NCBI RefSeq assembly: GCF_024218795.1
Contig: NZ_CP100401.1
Location: forward strand, 310,001 to 374,000
Direction of reading: 5' to 3'
DNA length: 64,000 nucleotides
Source: Halorussus aquaticus
GTDB taxonomy: Archaea; Halobacteriota; Halobacteria; Halobacteriales; Haladaptataceae
A model generated the notes under the pieces. It saw only the letters and a program-made list of their open reading frames with translations. It searched no databases and was not told the DNA's origin. The position numbers were made by a program, and so were the translations under genes. Below are positions 17,236 through 26,546 of the stretch, in pieces. The number at the start of each line of letters is the position of its first letter. Within the stretch, counting starts at the first letter, position 1.

Positions 17236-18393
17236 CTAACTCCGGTCCAGATTCCGGTTACGGTTCCACGGGGCCTCGTCGAGGTCTACGAAGCGCTCGC
17301 GGCGGTCGATACCGTCAATCTTCTCCACGTCCTCGGGGTCGAGGTCGATGCCGAGGCTGAGCCAGTTCTCCCGCAGGTGGTCCGAGTCCGTCGCCTCCGG
17401 GAGAGCGGTCACGCCCTTCTCGCGGAGCCACGCAAGGCTGACCTGCTCGGGGGTCGCGTCGTGCTTGTCGGCGACGTCCCGGATCTCGTCCACTTCCTCG
17501 ACGCGACCCTGAGCGGTGGGCAGGTAAGCCACCAGTTCCACGTCCACGTCGTCGCGCGCACAGAACTCCCGGAGTTCGGTTTGCGGGAGGAGCGGGTGCA
17601 TCTCGACCAGATTGGCGAAGACGGGGGCCGGCGAGGCTTCGACGGCCTCCTCCAACAGGTCCGCCGTGAAGTTACTCACGCCGATTTCACGGACGAGGCC
17701 CTCCTCGCGGAGTTCCGCGAAGGCTTCGAGAGTCCCTTCGGGTTCGTACTCGTCGGTCGGCCAGTGGACGTATAGCAGGTCCACATAGTCCAAATCGAGG
17801 TGGTCGAGGCTCTCCTCGGCGCTCCTGCGAACGTGGTCAGACGCGAGGTCCTCCGAATCGACCTTCGTCGTCACGAACAGGTCTTCGCGCGGGAGGTCAG
17901 CCAAGTCGATGGCGTCGCCCACCGCCTTCTCGTTGTAGTAGGATTCGCGCCGCTCGGTCGCGTCGACGTGACGGTACCCGATTTCGAACGCCTCCCGAAC
18001 GCCGTCGAGACACTCGTCGTACTCGGTGTCCTGCGGAGTGCCGACGCCGAGCATCGGCATCTCGTTTGCGGTCGGCGGCGAGAGCGCGGCCACTGCGTCG
18101 TCGCTATCGCCGACCACCGACTCGGTCGATGCCGGTTCGGACTGGTTCGCCGTGCCGACCCGCGCGTCCCCCTCGCCAGTCGTCTTCGCGTCGTTTGCGT
18201 CGTTCGCGCGGTTCGTATCGTTCGCGTCGCTACGACGTTGCGCTTCGAGTAAGAGTCCCACGACGAACGCAAACACGGCAGTGAGTATCACTTTCCGGAG
18301 GCGTCCGTCGTTCGCGGTCCGCTGGAGGTGTCGAACGACCGCGCCCAACTCAGTTACCGGTCGGTCGACTCTCTCCATCTGCCGTTCGAACAT
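17236..18393 (-). CDS. Aldo/keto reductase, N-terminally membrane-anchored and divergent
   Basis: 385 residues. An N-terminal segment (~1-115) has one transmembrane helix (KVILTAVFAFVVGLLLEAQR) and a low-complexity Asn/Asp/Thr/Ser linker. From about residue 110 a full AKR barrel starts (NEMPMLGVGTPQDTEYDE) and ends in a canonical tail (LREKGVTALPEATDSDHLRE). Catalytic Lys (VTTKV) and His (LLYVHWPT) are present. The Asp...Tyr segment carries about three extra residues (HVDATERRESYYNEKAVG), and the nucleotide-binding YSPLARG and IPKATS motifs read YLPTAQG and LPEATD. Catalysis or NADP binding may therefore be altered. The frame is intact. Confidence 0.8.
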   Translation of the reverse strand: MFERQMERVDRPVTELGAVVRHLQRTANDGRLRKVILTAVFAFVVGLLLEAQRRSDANDTNRANDANDAKTTGEGDARVGTANQSEPASTESVVGDSDDAVAALSPPTANEMPMLGVGTPQDTEYDECLDGVREAFEIGYRHVDATERRESYYNEKAVGDAIDLADLPREDLFVTTKVDSEDLASDHVRRSAEESLDHLDLDYVDLLYVHWPTDEYEPEGTLEAFAELREEGLVREIGVSNFTADLLEEAVEASPAPVFANLVEMHPLLPQTELREFCARDDVDVELVAYLPTAQGRVEEVDEIRDVADKHDATPEQVSLAWLREKGVTALPEATDSDHLRENWLSLGIDLDPEDVEKIDGIDRRERFVDLDEAPWNRNRNLDRS

Positions 18394-18580
18394 GGTATGT
18401 CAGTTGGCCGGACGCACACTTTGGAATTGCGGCAGTACTTCCGGATTTCTGTGATTTAATCGGTCTTTCGGGGACGCCGAACAGGAGTGACATCTCCGGG
18501 CCAAAACATCGGTGGTCCGGCCGGCGAGCGACGAGAGTCGTCCACAAGGAATTAGTAGTATTGCCGAGACGTGGCGTCGG

Positions 18581-19152
18581 ATGCCCTCCAAACGCCCGCT
18601 CGCTCGCCACATCGCCGCCCGCATCTGCGGCCTCTTCCTCGCCGTCGCGTTCGTCGGGGCTGCCACCGCCCAGTCCGGCGTTGGACCGACGCCCGACTTA
18701 GACATTGAACTCCGATTCCTCGGCGCGCTCCTCGTCTACCTCCTTCTCGGGGCGCGCTAGTCGTCTTCGGGCCGGTCTACGCCCGCGAAACCGTGTCCCA
18801 GCTCCGCGTGGACCCTATCGGCTCGTTCTTCTGGGGCCTGCTCACCGCCATCGGCGTCCCGATTGCGCTCGCCCTGCTCGCAGTCACCATCATCGGATTG
18901 GTCGTCGCCATCCCCGGATTCATCCTCCTCGCCATTGTCGGACTGGTCGGGTCGGCGGTTTCGGTGGTCTGGGTCGGCAGTCTCGCGCTCGGCGACGAGG
19001 AAGTCGGCGGAAAAGCCGTCGTAGTCGGTGCCCTCCTGCTTGCCGTTCCCGCCTCGATTTCTGTCCTCGGCGACCTCGTCACCACGCTCGTCGGCTTCTT
19101 CGGTACCGGCGTGGTCGCGCGTCGCCTCTACGCGGCGTGGCAGGACGACTGA
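18581..19152 (+). pseudogene. Frameshifted secreted/membrane protein of bactofilin-neighbour type
   Basis: Two adjacent frames encode one protein. 18581-18760 gives a signal peptide (ICGLFLAVAFVGAATAQSG) and the start of a hydrophobic segment (LRFLGALLVYLLLG), then stops. The next frame continues without a sensible start, ALVVFGPVYARETV then VDPIGSFFWGLLTAIGVP, with three or four more membrane helices to 19152. The join is at a GGGGCGCGCTAG run (18749-18760). Removing one GC dinucleotide restores LLLGALVVFGPVY. The domain resembles the C-terminal membrane part of haloarchaeal polymer-forming (bactofilin-like) proteins. Either a recent 2-base expansion or a sequencing error. Confidence 0.6.
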
Positions 19153-19248
19153 CAGGAGATTTCCCCGCGCTATCGAACGCATCTAAATCCTACGGCAGGT
19201 TCGGCGAACAGCGTTTTACCCCTCGCCACCGTCGCTCCTTCGGTAACC

Positions 19249-20061
19249 ATGGCGGAGTACGATTTCGACGGGCGAGTGGCGTTCGTGACGGGGGCGGCCC
19301 GCGGGCAAGGTCGTTCGCACGCCCTGCGGTACGCCGAGAACGGCGCGGACGTGGTGTGTGCCGACATCTGCGAGACGACCGACGAATCGACCTACGAACT
19401 CGGCGACGAGACCGAACTGGACGAGACCGTCCGGAAAGTGGAGGAGCGCGGCCAGCGCGCGCTCGGCGTCCAGATGGACGTGTCGGACGCGGCCGAGGTC
19501 GAGGCGGGCGTCGAACACGCCGTCTCGGAGTTCGGCCGCATCGACATCCTCGCCAACAACGCCGGGGTCGCGCCGGTCTCGGGACTGATGGAACTGGACG
19601 AGGAGACGTGGGACCACGCGCTCGACGTGAACCTCAAGGGGATGTGGCTCTGCGCGAAGCACGTCGGCCAGCACATGATAGCGCGCGGCGAGGGCGGGCG
19701 CATCGTCAACACCTCCTCGACCGCCGGGATGGTGGCCTCGCCCGGACTGGGCCACTACAGCGCCGCCAAGCACGGCGTCGTCGGCCTGACGAAGAACCTC
19801 GCGATGGAACTGGCACAGTACGACGTGACGGTCAATGCGGTGTGTCCGACCGCGGTAGACACCGCGATGGTGGGCGGCATCGTCGAGTCCATCGGCGAGG
19901 AGATGGCCGAAATCGCCGAGCAGTCCGGGCCGGACAACGTGCTGGGCGAAATCGTGCAACCCGAGGACGTGAGCGCGGCGTTCATGTGGCTGTCGAGCGA
20001 CGACGCCCGCTACGTCACCGGTATCGCGCTCCCCGTCGCAGCGGGGGCGACCGCGATATGA
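19249..20061 (+). CDS. SDR-family oxidoreductase, mycofactocin-coupled type
   Basis: 270 residues. The classical SDR motifs are the cofactor loop TGAARGQGRSHA, NNAGVAPVSG, the Ser at IVNTSSTAGM and the Y-x3-K at HYSAAKHGVVG. The loop form GAARGQGRSHA and an insertion after the second strand (DICETTDESTYELGDETE) mark the subgroup that, in actinobacteria, keeps its NAD bound and passes electrons to mycofactocin. Whether this organism makes mycofactocin cannot be seen here. The next gene starts 8 bases after its stop, so the two are likely one transcript. Confidence 0.88.
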   Translation: MAEYDFDGRVAFVTGAARGQGRSHALRYAENGADVVCADICETTDESTYELGDETELDETVRKVEERGQRALGVQMDVSDAAEVEAGVEHAVSEFGRIDILANNAGVAPVSGLMELDEETWDHALDVNLKGMWLCAKHVGQHMIARGEGGRIVNTSSTAGMVASPGLGHYSAAKHGVVGLTKNLAMELAQYDVTVNAVCPTAVDTAMVGGIVESIGEEMAEIAEQSGPDNVLGEIVQPEDVSAAFMWLSSDDARYVTGIALPVAAGATAI

Positions 20062-20068
20062 ACGTTCG

Positions 20069-21253
20069 GTGAGACCCGTGAACTGGGAAACGTTTCTGGA
20101 CTACGACCGGAATCGAATCGCGTGGTGGCTCTACATCGTCGCGTTAGCCCTCGGCGTCGCTTTCGTCGGCTACTCGTTCGTGGGAATGTTCGTGCTGGGC
20201 GTGTTCTTCTACTACGCGTCGCGGCCCATCGACCACCGAATCGGCGAGTACGTGGACAACGACGGACTGTCGGCGGGCCTGACGCTGGCGGGCATCGTGA
20301 CGCCGATACTGTTCGTGGTGGCCTACGTGATTCTAGTGGGGGTACAAAACCTAGCGTCCCTGTCGGGGACACCGGGAAGCGGACTGCTCGCGCCGGTGTT
20401 GAACGTCGGGGAGTTCACGTCGAGTCAACAGAACCTGCTCGATACGCTGGTGGAGAACCCGGGGAGGCTTCGCTCGCTCGACACGAACCGCATCCAGCAA
20501 CTGGTGAGTACCGCCCTCTCCGCGCTCGGAACCGTGGTCAACGTCCTCATCGTCCTCTCGCTGGCGTTCGGACTGGCGTTCTTCTTGCTCCGGGACGACG
20601 ACAGAATCGCGGCGTGGTTCCGCGACGAGATGGCCCCCGAGGGGACGACCGGGTACGCCTACGCCTACGCCGTGGACGACGAACTGGAGACTGTCTTCTT
20701 CGGAAACATGGTGTTCGTCCTCGTCATGGCCGTCCTCGCGGCGGTGGTCTACTACGGGTTCAACTTCCTCGCACCGCCCGCGCTGACCATCCCGTTCGCC
20801 ATCTTGCTGGCGCTGCTGACGGGTGTTGCCAGCCTCGTCCCGCTCGTCGTCGGGAAGGTGGTCTACGTCCCGATAGTCGCGTATCTCGCGTGGATCGCGT
20901 CCGGACAGGGCGGTGTCGCGATGATATACCCCATCGGCCTGCTGGTGGTGTCGTTCCTCGTCCTCGACATCCTGCCCCAGACGTTCCTCCAGCCCTACAT
21001 CTCCGGCAACGACATCCACGTCGGCATCATGATGTTCGCGTACATCCTCGGCCCGATTCTGTTCGGGTGGTACGGGTTCTTCCTGCTTCCGCTGTTCTTC
21101 GTGCTGGTGATTCAGGCGGTCCGCATCGTCGTGACCGACCTGATTCACGGCGACGAACTCAGCCCGGACGTGGACGCCGCGCCCTCGCTCGGGGAACGCG
21201 ACCTCGGCGAGATGGGCGACTCCGACGAGGACGACTCCGCGACCTCCTCGTGA
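20069..21253 (+). CDS. AI-2E family permease/transporter
   Basis: 394 residues with about eight hydrophobic segments, including the early FVGMFVLGVFFYYASRPI and the late block DILPQTFLQPYISGND followed by HVGIMMFAYILGPILFGWYG, the family hallmark. Some AI-2E members export signals or act as Na+/H+ antiporters; the substrate here is unknown. The C-terminal tail is acidic. GTG at 20069 is used; an in-frame GTG nine bases later is an alternative. It follows the SDR gene by 8 bases. Confidence 0.85.
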   Translation: MRPVNWETFLDYDRNRIAWWLYIVALALGVAFVGYSFVGMFVLGVFFYYASRPIDHRIGEYVDNDGLSAGLTLAGIVTPILFVVAYVILVGVQNLASLSGTPGSGLLAPVLNVGEFTSSQQNLLDTLVENPGRLRSLDTNRIQQLVSTALSALGTVVNVLIVLSLAFGLAFFLLRDDDRIAAWFRDEMAPEGTTGYAYAYAVDDELETVFFGNMVFVLVMAVLAAVVYYGFNFLAPPALTIPFAILLALLTGVASLVPLVVGKVVYVPIVAYLAWIASGQGGVAMIYPIGLLVVSFLVLDILPQTFLQPYISGNDIHVGIMMFAYILGPILFGWYGFFLLPLFFVLVIQAVRIVVTDLIHGDELSPDVDAAPSLGERDLGEMGDSDEDDSATSS

Positions 21254-21283
21254 CTGGAACAGCGTCTCCCGACACGAGACCGG

Positions 21284-22705
21284 CTATCGTCGGACGAACG
21301 TCGGCGTCCCCGGGTTTCCGGCGTCCCGGTATCCGAGCGAGCGGAGCGCGTACACGAGGTCGGCGAGCGCGTAGTCGGCCGACTCGGTGACGGGGAGCGC
21401 GTCGTCGGTGTAGTCGGCGGTTCGCTCCCGGAGGTCGTCCAGCGAGAGTTCCGCCGCGCCGGGCGAGTCCGCCAGCGCGGCGCGCACCGGGTCGTCGTGC
21501 GGGCCGAGGTCGTAGCTCTCGCGCTTGGTCTCGACGCGCTCGCGGAGGTCGCGGTGGGTCCGGCGAGCAGACCGGTCGGGGTCCCGGACGCGCGCGACGT
21601 GGGCCACGAGGCGGCGGTTCTCGCGGACCGCTCGGTCCCAGTTGCGGACCGCGCTGACTGCGACGTCGGCGAGTTCGTCGGGGTCACCGACGAGACGGTA
21701 GTCGTCGGGCACGCAGTCGTAAATCCACGGTTCGTCCCGGAGGACGAGTACCTGTCCGCTGGCGGCCTGCTCGAACGGCGTCCGGGCCATGGTCTCGTAC
21801 TCGCTGGCGCAGACCGCGAGGTCGCCCCGCCGGAGCGCGGCTTCGTAGGTTTCGCGGTCGGCCTCCGGGAAGGCCTCGACCCACTCGGGACTCGCGTACT
21901 CGTCGGGTATCTCCTCCATGCTCGTGAGTAGCGTTTCGACGCCGAACTCCTCGTGGAGGCGCTCGCCGACCGCGAGGAGTCGGTCGGCGCGCTTCTTCTC
22001 CCAGAGCGACCCCGCGAGGTGGAGGACCTCGGGGGCGTCGGCGTACGACTCCTCGAACCCCGAGAAGTCGATGGGACTCCCGGTCTCGATTGCACCGTCG
22101 AGCGCGTCTTCGACCACTTCGGGGCGGAGAACCTCCGTCGCGCGCTCTCGGAGTCGGTCGGCGTCCACTCCGGCCTTGAACCAGACCCCGTCGGCGAAGA
22201 CGGCCCCGGCCATCGCCATCCTGCTCTGGAACTCGTCGCGGTACGAGCAGTAGCGGTACTTGAACGGGACCTGCAGGTCGTGGACGTTGGCTATCACGTC
22301 GAAAGGGGCCACGTCGGCGGCCCACAGGTCGGTCTGCTGGCAGAGCCACTTGCGGAGGTCGAACCGGCCGGTCCGGCGCTGGTCGACGACCACGTCGAGG
22401 TACGCGCCCCGGTCGTAGACAGCGCGCTTCAGCGCGGCGAGTTCGGCCCAACTGTAGCCGCCCTCGGTGAAGAGGTGGGTCCCTCCAGCGTCTGAATCAC
22501 CGAGCGGTTCGGCCCGAATCGCGGTGACCCGCTCGCGGTCGGCCAGAATCGCCCCGTCGGGGACCTGCGGCGGGACCAGCCAGTAGACGTGGAGCGCGGG
22601 GTCGCGGTCGAGCCACCCCTCGACCCACGTCGCGGCGTCGCCGAGGGTGCCGTTGGCAGTCGGGTCGTCGGGGCGGTAGAGTTCCGGAATCAGCAGGACG
22701 CGCAT
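21284..22705 (-). CDS. Glycosyltransferase-like protein (GT-B fold), divergent
   Basis: 473 residues, starting MRVLLIPELYRPDDPTANGT, the Rossmann start of a GT-B enzyme. In the C-terminal half, EVLHLAGSLWEKKRADRLL followed by CASEYETMARTPFEQAASG occupies the positions of the GT4 donor site, with E-x7-E-like spacing partly changed. The last ~120 residues form a charged helical extension. I cannot assign a substrate. Divergent from hemE across about 190 bases. Confidence 0.7.
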   Translation of the reverse strand: MRVLLIPELYRPDDPTANGTLGDAATWVEGWLDRDPALHVYWLVPPQVPDGAILADRERVTAIRAEPLGDSDAGGTHLFTEGGYSWAELAALKRAVYDRGAYLDVVVDQRRTGRFDLRKWLCQQTDLWAADVAPFDVIANVHDLQVPFKYRYCSYRDEFQSRMAMAGAVFADGVWFKAGVDADRLRERATEVLRPEVVEDALDGAIETGSPIDFSGFEESYADAPEVLHLAGSLWEKKRADRLLAVGERLHEEFGVETLLTSMEEIPDEYASPEWVEAFPEADRETYEAALRRGDLAVCASEYETMARTPFEQAASGQVLVLRDEPWIYDCVPDDYRLVGDPDELADVAVSAVRNWDRAVRENRRLVAHVARVRDPDRSARRTHRDLRERVETKRESYDLGPHDDPVRAALADSPGAAELSLDDLRERTADYTDDALPVTESADYALADLVYALRSLGYRDAGNPGTPTFVRR

Positions 22706-22899
22706 GGTGAGGTCCGCGGAGTGGAAGCAGGGGACGACGGCTAACGGCTTGAACGTCTCGGCCGAGATAGAGAAGGGTAGAACAGAGCCGAGAGAGTTCA
22801 GCACGAGGACCGGGTCGTCGCTCGCCTCGGCGATTGCAGACGACGCGCTTACGGCGTCGATTCCGAAACCATTAGCCTTCGCCGTCCGAACTCCGGGTA

Positions 22900-23913
22900 A
22901 TGAGCGACCTTCTCGTGCGCGCCGCCCGAGGCGAGCGAACCGAGCGACCACCGGTGTGGCTGATGCGACAGGCGGGTCGGTACATCCCCGAGTACCGCGA
23001 GATTCGGCAGGACTACACCTTCAGAGAGGCCATCTCGACGCCCGAGGTGGCCGAGCGCATCACGCTCCTGCCGTGGGACATCTTCGAACCCGACGGACTC
23101 GTGATGTTCTCGGACATCCTGACCGTCCTCGAACCGCTGGGACTGGACTACCACATCGAGAGCGGCGTGGGTCCCGTCATCGAGAACCCCGTGACCCGAC
23201 CCGCCGAGGTGCCGGACAACCACACCGACGTACGCGAGGAACTCGACTACGTCGGCGCGCTGCTCGAACGACTCCAGCGGAGCGTCGGCGACCGGACCAG
23301 CATCATCGGCTTCACCGGCGGTCCGTTCACCCTCGCGGCCTACGCCGTCGCGGGCCAACCCGCGGGCAAGAAGCAGAAGCCCATCCGGCGGTTCCGCGTC
23401 GAGTACCCCGAGGCGTTCCGGAGCCTGCTCGAACGGTTCACCGACGTCGTGGTCGAGTACGTCGAGTATCAGGTCGAGGCGGGCGCGGACGTGATTCAGT
23501 TGTTCGACACCTACGCCGGACTCCTGACGCCCGACGACTACCGGGAGTTCGTGCAACCGCTCCACCGGCGCATCTTCGAGGCCATCGACGTGCCCTCCAT
23601 CGCCTTCGTGCGCAACCCCGGCGGGTCGCTCGACCTGCTGGCGGACTCGGGCGCGGACGCGGTCAGCCTCGACTGGACGGTGGACATGCGTCGCGCCCGC
23701 GAGCAGTTGGGCGACGTGCCGGTGCAGGGCAACCTCGACCCGTCGTACCTGCTCGGCGACGAGGAGTTCGTCCGCGAGAAGACCGCGGAGGTCATCGAGA
23801 AGGCCGGACCCGAGGGTCACATCCTGAATCTGGGCCACGGCATCGACCGCGAGACGCCGGTCGAGAACGCGAAGGCGTTCGTCGAGACCGCGAAGGAGTG
23901 GGAGTGGGAGTAG
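22900..23913 (+). CDS. hemE: Uroporphyrinogen decarboxylase
   Basis: Converts uroporphyrinogen III to coproporphyrinogen III. 337 residues. The N-terminal substrate motif is PVWLMRQAGRYIPEYREI with the invariant Arg residues, the middle has IGFTGGPFTLAAYAVAG, and SLDWTVDMRRAREQLG is followed by VQGNLDPSYLLG and the C-terminal LNLGHGIDRETPVENAKAF; all are UROD signatures. Start ATG at 22900. It belongs with hemG and hemH nearby on the opposite strand, separated by a PQQ-repeat gene. Confidence 0.96.
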   Translation: MSDLLVRAARGERTERPPVWLMRQAGRYIPEYREIRQDYTFREAISTPEVAERITLLPWDIFEPDGLVMFSDILTVLEPLGLDYHIESGVGPVIENPVTRPAEVPDNHTDVREELDYVGALLERLQRSVGDRTSIIGFTGGPFTLAAYAVAGQPAGKKQKPIRRFRVEYPEAFRSLLERFTDVVVEYVEYQVEAGADVIQLFDTYAGLLTPDDYREFVQPLHRRIFEAIDVPSIAFVRNPGGSLDLLADSGADAVSLDWTVDMRRAREQLGDVPVQGNLDPSYLLGDEEFVREKTAEVIEKAGPEGHILNLGHGIDRETPVENAKAFVETAKEWEWE

Positions 23914-23940
23914 AGAGACGAACTCGCCAGCGACCGACCG

Positions 23941-25194
23941 TCACCGGAGCGCGTACAACACGCCGTTTCGACCGCTTTCCGGACTGTTCTCGGTCGCGAC
24001 GAACACCGTCTGGCCGACCGCCGCGATTCCTCGAACTGCACTCCCCGCGTCGAACGACCACCGCTCTCGCCCGTCGAGCGTGAACCCGAGGAGTCGGTTC
24101 CGCGCGTCGCCCGGCGTGTCGGGGTCGTCAGACGTGCCCGCGAGGACGGTCTCGCCGCCGACCGCGACTGCAGTCACCCAGTCGCCGGTCTCGAAGCGCC
24201 AGCGTTCGGTCCCCGCCGAAAGCGAGTGTGCGACCAGCGCGTGGTATCGCCGACCGTCCTCTCCGAGACGGAGCGACGAGAAACACCGACTGCGGCGGAC
24301 CGCGGGCGACCCGACGACGACGGGGGCGTCGTCGTCCGAGGCCTCGACCGCGCTCCACCGTCGCTCGCCCGAGTCGGCGTCGAACGCCGAGAGCGCGCCG
24401 TTATCGGGAGCTTGGCGGTAGCTTTCCGACCCGACGAGGACGCGGCCCCCGACGACGACCGGGCGGGACGTGAAACCCGAAATCTCGGCTCGCCAGTCTG
24501 TCGGCGGCGTACTGCCGGTCAGTACGTCGCTGACTCGTCGCGAACGGTACCGACAGAGGTCGTAGGTGTCCGTTGCGAACAACGCCCCGTCGGCGACTGC
24601 AGGGTAGGTCCGGGGGCCGCCGTTTCCGGACCAACGCACCCGACCCGAGTCGGCGTCTATCACCGTGAAGTCGGGATTCCCGCCAGCGAACACCGTCCCG
24701 TCGGCGACGGCGATACCATCGACTTCACCGACTGAAGAGCGCCAGCGTCGCTCGCCCGTCGCCGCGTCGAGGGCGGTGAGACCGGTCGATTCGCCCGAGT
24801 GTGCCCCGGCGTAGAGCGTCCCCCGTCGGAGCGCCAGCGTCGCGCCGCCGACGCCCGCAGTCCACTCGACGCGGCCCGCTTCGCGGTGGACCGACGCGAC
24901 GCCCTGCCCGCCAGCGTGAATCTCGCCGCCGACGTAGACTCGCTCTGGACCGACGACGACGGAACTGGGTTTCTCGACCGGACGGGCTTGCCACGCGACT
25001 TCCGGGTCGGTCGGCGGTTCGGCGTGGGGATTCGCGGCGCGATTCCGGAGGTCGTAGTGGTCTCGGGGCCACGTGCCGAACGAGGGCGTCAACGACTCGA
25101 CGGGACCGATGCCGACGAGCGTGCTCGCACCGCCGAGGGCGGCGGCGCCGACGCCGGACGCGAGGAGGTGGCGACGAGAGCAGTCGGAGGGCAT
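23941..25194 (-). CDS. Tat-exported PQQ-type beta-propeller protein
   Basis: 417 residues. A twin-arginine signal (CSRRHLLASGVGAAALGG) is followed by about seven repeats of the form G-x-x-x-A-x-D-x-x-x-G-x-x-x-W, for example LTALDAATGERRWRSS and LSAFDADSGERRWSAV. These are the outer-membrane BamB/PQQ-dehydrogenase-like repeats. No catalytic residues of quinoproteins are evident, so it is probably a scaffold or binding protein outside the cell membrane. It lies between hemE and hemG but nothing links it to heme. Confidence 0.85.
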   Translation of the reverse strand: MPSDCSRRHLLASGVGAAALGGASTLVGIGPVESLTPSFGTWPRDHYDLRNRAANPHAEPPTDPEVAWQARPVEKPSSVVVGPERVYVGGEIHAGGQGVASVHREAGRVEWTAGVGGATLALRRGTLYAGAHSGESTGLTALDAATGERRWRSSVGEVDGIAVADGTVFAGGNPDFTVIDADSGRVRWSGNGGPRTYPAVADGALFATDTYDLCRYRSRRVSDVLTGSTPPTDWRAEISGFTSRPVVVGGRVLVGSESYRQAPDNGALSAFDADSGERRWSAVEASDDDAPVVVGSPAVRRSRCFSSLRLGEDGRRYHALVAHSLSAGTERWRFETGDWVTAVAVGGETVLAGTSDDPDTPGDARNRLLGFTLDGRERWSFDAGSAVRGIAAVGQTVFVATENSPESGRNGVLYALR

Positions 25195-25259
25195 CGTTCG
25201 GCGTGAGACGGAACGACGGGAAAGAACCTCCGGTTAGGCGACAGGAACGGGTGAAAATA

Positions 25260-26546
25260 TCATCGTATCTCGTCCGCCAGCGACTCGGCCTCCCGAATCC
25301 GACTGGGGACGCCCATCCGCGCGGTGTAGTTGGTCGCCAGTCGAACGTTCTCCGGGAGGTCGATACGCTCGACGGCGTCCCACGAGGTGTCGTAGGCCGG
25401 GAACCCGCGTCGGAGGACGTTCACGGCCACGACCTCTGCCTCGGCACCCGTCACCCGCTCGAACTCGGCGGCCGCAATCTCGCCCATTCGGTCCTCGCTC
25501 TCGTCCAGTATCTCGGGGTCGTGCATCCCGCCGAGGAAGGCCGTGCAGACCTCCCGGTCGAACATGCTCGCGTTCCACGAGACGCCGAGCGTCCGGAGGT
25601 CCTCGTCGAACCCGACCTGATAACCGAGCGCCGGGTCCACGCCCGCCGCGTCGAAGTCCGTCCGGAGGGAGACCATGGCGAGCGGGTTGTAGTTCAGTTC
25701 GCGGAGCGCCGCGGCCGAGTCGGGCGCGAGGTCCGCCACGAGGTCGGCGGTGAGGTCCGCGGGCGTGGTCAGGACCACGCGGTCGAACGACTCGGACCCG
25801 TCGGGCGTCTCCAGCGCGACGGTCCCGTCGTCGGTCTCGGCGACCCTCGTCACGGGCGTTCCGAGTCGAATCGAGTCGGCGTGGGCCTCCGCGAGCGCCT
25901 CCGGGAGTCGCTGAAGTCCGTCGTCGAACGAGATGGCGGGCGGCGTGTCGCGTCCGCCCGCGGTGCGGTGGATGGCGGCCTTCAGGAGACTCCCGTGGCG
26001 CGCTTCGAGTTTCACGAGGCCCGAGAGCGCGTGTCCCACCGGCATCTCGGCGGGGTCCGACCCGTAGATGCCGCCAAACAGCGGGCCGAGCAGGTTCCGG
26101 TAGGTCTCCGCGCCGAACTTGCGGGTGAACATCTCGGCCGCGCTCTCGTCGGGGTCCGCGGGGTCGGTGAAGGGTTCGGCGAGGACCGTCCGCTTTGCCT
26201 CGGCCGACAGCAGGTCGGTCGTCCCGAACTCCTCGACTGAGAAGGGCGCCGGCCGGAGTTCGCCGTCGGCGTAGACGCAGATGGGGAGGTCTGGGTCCGC
26301 GGTGCGGACCGCCGACTCCAGTCCGAGGTCCCGAATCAGACCGTCGATGCGGTCGGTGCGCCGGACCCGCTGGGGACCCCATTCGAGCAGGTGGCCGTCT
26401 ACGCGCTCGCTGCGGACCACACCGCCGGGGTCGGGCGCGGCCTCGAACAGAGTGAAATCGGCGTCGCGCCGGTCGAGATAGTGAGCCAGCGCGAGACCGG
26501 TGATACCCCCGCCGACGATGCCAACCGACTGCTCGTCCGTCTTCAT
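25260..26546 (-). CDS. hemG: Protoporphyrinogen (or coproporphyrinogen) oxidase, FAD-dependent
   Basis: 428 residues of the HemY/PPOX flavoprotein family. The FAD dinucleotide motif is GIVGGGITGLALAHYLDRR, followed by DPGGVVRSERVDGHLLEWGP. The C-terminal FAD contact is ENVRLATNYTARMGVPSRI. The enzyme oxidises protoporphyrinogen IX or, in the coproporphyrin-dependent route, coproporphyrinogen III; sequence inspection alone does not decide. ATG at 26546 overlaps the hemH stop by four bases (ATGA), so it is coupled to and follows hemH. The longer frame to 26603 is inside hemH. Confidence 0.92.
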   Translation of the reverse strand: MKTDEQSVGIVGGGITGLALAHYLDRRDADFTLFEAAPDPGGVVRSERVDGHLLEWGPQRVRRTDRIDGLIRDLGLESAVRTADPDLPICVYADGELRPAPFSVEEFGTTDLLSAEAKRTVLAEPFTDPADPDESAAEMFTRKFGAETYRNLLGPLFGGIYGSDPAEMPVGHALSGLVKLEARHGSLLKAAIHRTAGGRDTPPAISFDDGLQRLPEALAEAHADSIRLGTPVTRVAETDDGTVALETPDGSESFDRVVLTTPADLTADLVADLAPDSAAALRELNYNPLAMVSLRTDFDAAGVDPALGYQVGFDEDLRTLGVSWNASMFDREVCTAFLGGMHDPEILDESEDRMGEIAAAEFERVTGAEAEVVAVNVLRRGFPAYDTSWDAVERIDLPENVRLATNYTARMGVPSRIREAESLADEIR

